64,000 nucleotides of DNA from Amia ocellicauda. Lineage: Eukaryota; Chordata; Actinopteri; Amiiformes; Amiidae. The DNA lies in contig NC_089851.1 in NCBI RefSeq assembly GCF_036373705.1, forward strand, positions 54,148,940 to 54,212,939, written 5' to 3'. Below are positions 57,219-64,000 of this stretch, piece by piece (position 1 is the stretch's first letter; every line of letters begins with the position of its first letter). A program made the translations under genes and the position numbers. The notes beneath the pieces were generated by a model. The model was not told the origin of the DNA, did no database searches, and was given only the letters and a program-made list of their open reading frames with translations.

Positions 57219-57724
57219 AAGTTAACGGAGGGTGTCGCAGTTTCTGCTGGGCAAGCGCGTAACTGCTTTGGGGCAGACCGGGAGACCTACGCTCACTGAC
57301 TGATAGCATGGACTGTAGCGCTGAAGTGTCTTTCCAGAACGGTAACCGTATCCCCAGTGAGACAGCACTGAGAGCATGGTTCAGCAGGCCCGCAAACAAC
57401 TGAAAAGAATGCCTCTCCTTTGGTGCAGCTCAGGAGTACACGTTCAGCAAAGGTCTCCATAACAAGCCGGCAAACCACATTTCGTCCTCCTCCTCCTCAA
57501 CAACACACTACATGTCCTCCTCCTCCTCAACAACAACAACGAACTTGTAAAAAACACATTTTCTTTAAAGAAAACAAAACACACAGATGACAGTCTGATT
57601 TCCCATCAGCTACACAGCCAACAGTATCTGAGGTTGAAAGACCTCCCTGGTGCAGAGGAGCCCAGAAGCCAAGCATCAAGAGAGAACAAACGAATGCTTC
57701 AGAGAATGCAAAGCAGGGCCAAGC

Positions 57725-57796
57725 GGGCTCGTCCGGGAGTTGAACCCGGGACCTCTCGCACCCAAAGCGAGAATCATACCCCTAGACCAACGAGCC
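57725..57796 (-). tRNA. tRNA-Pro(TGG), array copy
   Basis: All stems are intact. Type A body. The flank is tatcttacagtgtcgcag. Confidence 0.8.
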
Positions 57797-58311
57797 AAGT
57801 TATCTTACAGTGTCGCAGTTTCTGCTGGGCAAGCGCGTAACTGCTTTGGGGCAGACCGGGAGACCTATGCACACTGACTGATAGCATGGACTGTAGCGCT
57901 GAAGTGTCTTTCCAGAACGGTAACCGTATCCCCAGTGAGACAGCACTGAGAGCATGGTTCAGCAGGCCCGCAAACAACTGAAAAGAATGCCTCTCCTTTG
58001 GTGCAGCTCAGGAGTACACGTTCAGCAAAGGTCTCCATAACAAGCCGGCAAACCACATTTCGTCCTCCTCCTCCTCAACAACACACTACATGTCCTCCAC
58101 CTCCTCCTCAACAACAACAACAACAACGAACTTGTAAAAAACACATTCTCTTTAAAGAAAACAAAACACACAGATGACAGCCTGATTTCCCATCAGCTAT
58201 ACGGGCAACAGTATCTGAGGTCGATAGCCCTCCCTTGTGCAGAGGAGCCCAGAAGCCAGCCTTCAAGAGCAAACGAACAAACACTTCGGTGACTGCAAAG
58301 TGGGGCCAAGT

Positions 58312-58383
58312 GGGCTCGTCCTGGAGTTGAACCCAGGGCCTCTCACACCCTCAGCAAGAATCATACCCCTAGACCAAAAAGCC
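58312..58383 (-). tRNA. tRNA-Pro-like, class B, damaged acceptor (pseudogene)
   Basis: Class B with acceptor GGCTTTT instead of GGCTCGT, which loses pair 6-67. Confidence 0.55.
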
Positions 58384-58907
58384 AAGTTAACGGAGGGTGT
58401 CGCAGTTTCTGCTGGGCAAGCGCGTAACTGCTTTGGGGCAGACCGGGAGACCTACGCTCACTGACTGATAGCATGGACTGTAGCGCTGAAGTGTCTTTCC
58501 AGAACGGTAACCGTATCCCCAGTGAGACAGCACTGAGAGCATGGTTCAGCAGGCCCGCAAACAACTGAAAAGAATGCCTCTCCTTTGGTGCAGCTCAGGA
58601 GTACACGTTCAGCAAAGGTCTCCATAACAAGCCGGCAAACCACATTTCGTCCTCCTCCTCCTCAACAACACACTACATGTCCTCCTCCTCCTCCTCAACA
58701 ACAACAACAACAACAACAACAACGAACTTGTAAAAAACACATTTTCTTTAAAGAAAACAAAACACGCAGATGACAGTCTGATTTCCCATCAGCTATACAG
58801 CCAACAGTATCTGAGGTCGATAGCCCTCCCTTGTGCAGAGGAGCCCAGAAGCCAGCCTTCAAGAGCAAACGAACGAACACTTCGGTGACTACAAAGTGGG
58901 GCCAAGT

Positions 58908-58979
58908 GGGCTCGTCCTGGAGTTGAACCCAGGGCCTCTCACACCCTCAGCAAGAATCATACCCCTAGACCAACGAGCC
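58908..58979 (-). tRNA. tRNA-Pro-like, class B (probable pseudogene)
   Basis: Standard class B copy. The body carries the gaacgaacac and gtgactacaaag variants. Confidence 0.6.
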
Positions 58980-59503
58980 AAGTTAACGGAGGATGTCGCA
59001 GTTTCTGCTGGGCAAACGCGTAACTGCTTTGGGGCAGACCGGGAGACCTACGCACACTGACTGATAGCATGGACTGTAGCGCTGAAGTGTCTTTCCAGAA
59101 CGGTAACCGTATCCCCAGTGAGACAGCACTGAGAGCATGGTTCAGCAGGCCCGCAAACAACTGAATAGAATGCCTCTCCTTTGGTGCAGCTCAGGAGTAC
59201 ACGTTCAGCAAAGGTCTCCATAACAAGCCGGCAAACCACATTTCGTCCTCCTCCTCCTCAACAACACATTACATGTCCTCCTCCTCCTCCTCAACAACAA
59301 CAACAACAACAACAACAACGAACTTGTAAAAAACACATTTTCTTTAAAGAAAACAAAACACACAGATGACAGTCTGATTTCCCATCAGCTATACAGCCAA
59401 CAGTATCTGAGGTCGATAGCCCTCCCTTGTGCAGAGGAGCCCAGAAGCCAGCCTTCAAGAGCAAACGAACGAACACTTCGGTGACTACAAAGTGGGGCCA
59501 AGT

Positions 59504-59575
59504 GGGCTCGTCATGGAGTTGAACCCAGGGCCTCTCACACCCTCAGCAAGAATCATACCCCTAGACCAACGAGCC
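59504..59575 (-). tRNA. tRNA-Pro-like, class B, T-stem change (pseudogene)
   Basis: Class B with plus-strand cgtcatggag (U64). Shared with 61256. Confidence 0.55.
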
Positions 59576-60081
59576 AAGTTAACGGAGGGTGTCGCAGTTT
59601 CTACTGGGCAAGCGCGTAACTGCTTTGGGGCAGACCGGGAGACCTACGCTCACTGACTGATAGCATGGACTGTAGCGCTGAAGTGTCTTTCCAGAATGGT
59701 AACGCCATCCCCTGTGAGACAGCACTGAGAGCATTGTTCAGCAGGCCCGCAAACAACTGAAAAGAATGCCTCTCCTTTGGTGCAGCTCAGGAGTACACGT
59801 TCAGCAAAGGTCTCCATAACAAGCCGGCAAACCACATTTCGTCCTCCTCCTCCTCAACAACACACTACATGTCCTCCTCCTCCTCAACAACAACAACGAA
59901 CTTGTAAAATACACATTTTCTTTAAAGAAAACAAAACACACAGATGACAGTCTGATTTCCCATCAGCTACACAGCCAACAGTATCTGAGGTTGAAAGACC
60001 TCCCTGGTGCAGAGGAGCCCAGAAGCCAAGCATCGAGAGAGAACAAACGAATGCTTCAGAGAATGCAAAGCGGGGCCAAGC

Positions 60082-60153
60082 GGGCTCGTCCGGGAGTTGA
60101 ACCCGGGACCTCTCGCACCCTAAGCGAGAATCATACCCCTAGACCAACGAGCC
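60082..60153 (-). tRNA. tRNA-Pro(AGG), array copy
   Basis: All stems are intact. Confidence 0.85.
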
Positions 60154-60677
60154 AAGTTAACGGAGGGTGTCGCAGTTTCTGCTGGGCAAGCGCGTAACTG
60201 CTTTGGGGCAGACCGGGAGACCTACGCTCACTGACTGATAGCATGGACTGTAGCGCTGAAGTGTCTTTCCAGAACGGTAACCGTATCCCCAGTGAGACAG
60301 CACTGAGAGCATGGTTCAGCAGGCCCGCAAACAACTGAAAAGAATGCCTCTCCTTTGGTGCAGCTCAGGAGTACACGTTCAGCAAAGGTCTCCATAACAA
60401 GCCGGCAAACCACATTTCGTCCTCCTCCTCCTCAACAACACACTACATGTCCTCCTCCTCCTCCTCAACAACAACAACAACAACAACAACAACGAACTTG
60501 TAAAAAACACATTTTCTTTAAAGAAAACAAAACACACAGATGACAGTCTGATTTCCCATCAGCTATACAGCCAACAGTATCTGAGGTCGATAGCCCTCCC
60601 TTGTGCAGAGGAGCCCAGAAGCCAGCCTTCAAGAGCAAACGAACGAACACTTCGGTGACTACAAAGTGGGGCCAAGT

Positions 60678-60749
60678 GGGCTCGTCCTGGAGTTGAACCC
60701 AGGGCCTCTCACACCCTCAGCAAGAATCATACCCCTAGACCAACGAGCC
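60678..60749 (-). tRNA. tRNA-Pro-like, class B (probable pseudogene)
   Basis: Class B. The flank reads aagtcaacgg instead of aagttaacgg. Confidence 0.6.
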
Positions 60750-61255
60750 AAGTCAACGGAGGGTGTCGCAGTTTCTGCTGGGCAAGCGCGTAACTGCTTT
60801 GGGGCAGACCGGGAGACCTACGCTCACTGACTGATAGCATGGACTGTAGCGCTGAAGTGTCTTTCCAGAACGGTAACCGTATCCCCAGTGAGACAGCACT
60901 GAGAGCATGGTTCAGCAGGCCCGCAAACAACTGAAAAGAATGCCTCTCCTTTGGTGCAGCTCAGGAGTACACGTTCAGCAAAGGTCTCCATAACAAGCCG
61001 GCAAACCACATTTCGTCCTCCTCCTCCTCAACAACACACTACATGTCCTCCTCCTCCTCAACAACAACAACGAACTTGTAAAAAACACATTTTCTTTAAA
61101 GAAAACAAAACACACAGATGACAGTCTGATTTCCCATCAGCTATACAGCCAACAGTATCTGAGGTCGATAGCCCTCCCTTGTGCAGAGGAGCCCAGAAGC
61201 CAGCCTTCAAGAGCAAACGAACGAACACTTCGGTGACTACAAAGTGGGGCCAAGT

Positions 61256-61327
61256 GGGCTCGTCATGGAGTTGAACCCAGGGCCTCTCACACTCTCAGCA
61301 AGAATCATACCCCTAGACCAACGAGCC
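61256..61327 (-). tRNA. tRNA-Pro-like, class B, altered anticodon (pseudogene)
   Basis: Class B with U64 and plus-strand cacactctcag, so the anticodon position reads AGA. Confidence 0.55.
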
Positions 61328-61833
61328 AAGTTAACGGAGGGTGTCGCAGTTTCTACTGGGCAAGCGCGTAACTGCTTTGGGGCAGACCGGGAGACCTACG
61401 CTCACTGACTGATAGCATGGACTGTAGCGCTGAAGTGTCTTTCCAGAATGGTAACGCCATCCCCTGTGAGACAGCACTGAGAGCATTGTTCAGCAGGCCC
61501 GCAAACAACTGAAAAGAATGCCTCTCCTTTGGTGCAGCTCAGGAGTACACGTTCAGCAAAGGTCTCCATAACAAGCCGGCAAACCACATTTCGTCCTCCT
61601 CCTCCTCAACAACACACTACATGTCCTCCTCCTCCTCAACAACAACAACGAACTTGTAAAATACACATTTTCTTTAAAGAAAACAAAACACACAGATGAC
61701 AGTCTGATTTCCCATCAGCTACACAGCCAACAGTATCTGAGGTTGAAAGACCTCCCTGGTGCAGAGGAGCCCAGAAGCCAAGCATCGAGAGAGAACAAAC
61801 GAATGCTTCAGAGAATGCAAAGCGGGGCCAAGC

Positions 61834-61905
61834 GGGCTCGTCCGGGAGTTGAACCCGGGACCTCTCGCACCCTAAGCGAGAATCATACCCCTAGACCAAC
61901 GAGCC
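61834..61905 (-). tRNA. tRNA-Pro(AGG), array copy
   Basis: All stems are intact. 1752-bp partner of 60082. Confidence 0.85.
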
Positions 61906-62429
61906 AAGTTAACGGAGGGTGTCGCAGTTTCTGCTGGGCAAGCGCGTAACTGCTTTGGGGCAGACCGGGAGACCTACGCTCACTGACTGATAGCATGGAC
62001 TGTAGCGCTGAAGTGTCTTTCCAGAACGGTAACCGTATCCCCAGTGAGACAGCACTGAGAGCATGGTTCAGCAGGCCCGCAAACAACTGAAAAGAATGCC
62101 TCTCCTTTGGTGCAGCTCAGGAGTACACGTTCAGCAAAGGTCTCCATAACAAGCCGGCAAACCACATTTCGTCCTCCTCCTCCTCAACAACACACTACAT
62201 GTCCTCCTCCTCCTCCTCAACAACAACAACAACAACAACAACAACGAACTTGTAAAAAACACATTTTCTTTAAAGAAAACAAAACACACAGATGACAGTC
62301 TGATTTCCCATCTGCTATACAGCCAACAGTATCTGAGGTCGATAGCCCTCCCTTGTGCAGAGGAGCCCAGAAGCCAGCCTTCAAGAGCAAACGAACGAAC
62401 ACTTCGGTGACTACAAAGTGGGGCCAAGT

Positions 62430-62501
62430 GGGCTCGTCCTGGAGTTGAACCCAGGGCCTCTCACACCCTCAGCAAGAATCATACCCCTAGACCAACGAGC
62501 C
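62430..62501 (-). tRNA. tRNA-Pro-like, class B (probable pseudogene)
   Basis: Standard class B copy, 1752-bp partner of 60678. Confidence 0.6.
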
Positions 62502-63007
62502 AAGTTAACGGAGGGTGTCGCAGTTTCTGCTGGGCAAGCGCGTAACTGCTTTGGGGCAGACCGGGAGACCTACGCTCACTGACTGATAGCATGGACTGTA
62601 GCGCTGAAGTGTCTTTCCAGAACGGTAACCGTATCCCCAGTGAGACAGCACTGAGAGCATGGTTCAGCAGGCCCGCAAACAACTGAAAAGAATGCCTCTC
62701 CTTTGGTGCAGCTCAGGAGTACACGTTCAGCAAAGGTCTCCATAACAAGCCGGCAAACCACATTTCGTCCTCCTCCTCCTCAACAACACACTACATGTCC
62801 TCCTCCTCCTCAACAACAACAACGAACTTGTAAAAAACACATTTTCTTTAAAGAAAACAAAACACACAGATGACAGTCTGATTTCCCATCAGCTATACAG
62901 GCAACAGTATCTGAGGTCGATAGCCCTCCCTTGTGCAGAGGAGCCCAGAAGCCAGCCTTCAAGAGCAAACGAACGAACACTTCGGTGACTGCAACGTGGG
63001 GCCAAGT

Positions 63008-63079
63008 GGGCTCGTCCTGGAGTTGAACCCAGGGCCTCTCATACCCTCAGCAAGAATCATACCCCTAGACCAACGAGCC
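63008..63079 (-). tRNA. tRNA-Pro-like, class B, 5' flank deleted (pseudogene)
   Basis: Class B with A39 opposite C31. The 5' flank is shortened: agttaac is joined directly to tcactgactgatagc, losing about 70 bp. Confidence 0.55.
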
Positions 63080-63531
63080 AAGTTAACTCACTGACTGATA
63101 GCATGGACTGTAGCGCTGAAGTGTCTTTCCAGAACGGTAACCGTATCCCCAGTGAGACAGCACTGAGAGCATTGTTCAGCAGGCCCGCAAACAACTGAAA
63201 AGAATGCCTCTCCTTTGGTGCAGCTCAGGAGTACACGTTCAGCAAAGGTCTCCATAACAAGCCGGCAAACCACATTTCGTCCTCCTCCTCCTCAACAACA
63301 CACTACATGTCCTCCTCCTCCTCCTCAACAACAACAACAACAACAACGAACTTGTAAAAAACACATTTTCTTTAAAGAAAACAAAACACACAGATGACAG
63401 TCTGATTTCCCATCAGCTTTACAGGCAACAGTATCTGAGGTCGATAGCCCTCCCTTGTGCAGAGGAGCCCAGAAGCCAGCCTTCAAGAGCAAACGAACAA
63501 ACACTTCGGTGACTGCAAAGTGGGGCCAAGT

Positions 63532-63603
63532 GGGCTCGTCCTGGAGTTGAACCCAGGGCCTCTCACACCCTCAGCAAGAATCATACCCCTAGACCAACGA
63601 GCC
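63532..63603 (-). tRNA. tRNA-Pro-like, class B (probable pseudogene)
   Basis: Standard class B copy, the last full one in the window. Confidence 0.6.
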
Positions 63604-64000
63604 AAGTTAACGGAGGGTGTCGCAGTTTCTGCTGGGCAAGCGCGTAACTGCTTTGGGGCAGACCGGGAGACCTACGCACACTGACTGATAGCATGGACTG
63701 TAGCGCTGAAGTGTCTTTCCAGAACGGTAACCGTATCCCCAGTGAGACAGCACTGAGAGCATGGTTCAGCAGGCCCGCAAACAACTGAAAAGAATGCCTC
63801 TCCTTTGGTGCAGCTCAGGAGTACACGTTCAGCAAAGGTCTCCATAACAAGCCGGCAAACCACATTTCGTCCTCCTCCTCCTCAACAACACACTACATGT
63901 CCTCCTCCTCCTCAACAACAACAACGAACTTGTAAAAAACACATTTTCTTTAAAGAAAACAAAACACACAGATGACAGTCTGATTTCCCATCAGCTACAC

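Larger units (their letters stand above)
50130..64000 (-). repeat. Right tandem array of tRNA-Pro-bearing units
   Basis: About 26 units in the same orientation as the left array, starting abruptly at acttgtaaaaaacacatttt next to the position of the CAA block. Class B units dominate. No 410-bp short unit of the left-array type is present. Three-unit 1752-bp higher-order repeats occur near the right end (59504/61256, 60082/61834, 60678/62430), with shared private variants such as cgtcatggag and ttctactggg. The array runs off the window. Confidence 0.95.

Overview
The window looks like nuclear DNA of a ray-finned fish. It holds several Tc1/mariner fragments of fish type, an L2/CR1-like LINE, a tRNA-type SINE head, a Polinton (Maverick) fossil, and the last exon of a protein family that I know as expanded in fishes. 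Nothing prokaryotic is seen. The species cannot be told from the sequence alone.

Two long tandem arrays, 1-19975 and 50130-64000, fill more than half of the window and run off both ends. Every unit carries one tRNA-Pro or tRNA-Pro-like gene on the minus strand, followed (minus sense) by a body of about 145 nt and a TTG/GAGG microsatellite block. I count 62 copies by eye: 17 with anticodon AGG, 7 with UGG, 26 of a diverged class B that has G instead of U at position 33, and 12 truncated. About 17 copies (12 AGG, 5 UGG) keep every stem. Units are about 578-596 bp. A 410-bp short unit arose by a 168-bp deletion between two AGTGAGA repeats, one of them inside the tRNA. Units are organised in higher-order repeats of 578, 1752, 1976 and 2398 bp, so the array has been amplified recently by unequal exchange. 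No copy has a T4 run close to its 3' end, which makes simple tRNA-gene function doubtful.

The 30-kb island between the arrays is AT-rich and full of transposons. From left to right: a Tc1-type transposase half (20520-21080), a fold-back element with 110-bp arms (22205-22786), an inverted relic of the tRNA-Pro unit (23543-23945) abutting an internally inverted Tc1 element (23940-25420), another Tc1 fragment (26028-26600), a SINE head, a LINE reverse-transcriptase fragment, a small LTR-element remnant, and about 5 kb without recognisable genes.

A Polinton occupies 33788-45958, with about 0.6-kb terminal inverted repeats and a 6-bp target duplication with one mismatch (CTTATG/CTGATG). It holds remnants of protein-primed DNA polymerase B, adenain-like protease, major and minor capsid proteins, small basic proteins and a chromodomain integrase. 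It is a broken fossil with roughly a dozen breaks. Between its integrase and its right terminal repeat sits a tRNA-Leu(UAA)-like gene with its own T6 terminator. In that gene the conserved G19-C56 elbow pair has been swapped to C19-G56, which I find the single most unusual feature of the window.

To the right, a 2.8-kb element with CACTGTAAAAAAT ends (46910-49732) splits a dispersed repeat that also occurs left of the Polinton. It contains a host-like last exon (47502-47798, minus strand), a tRNA-derived repeat and a small MITE.
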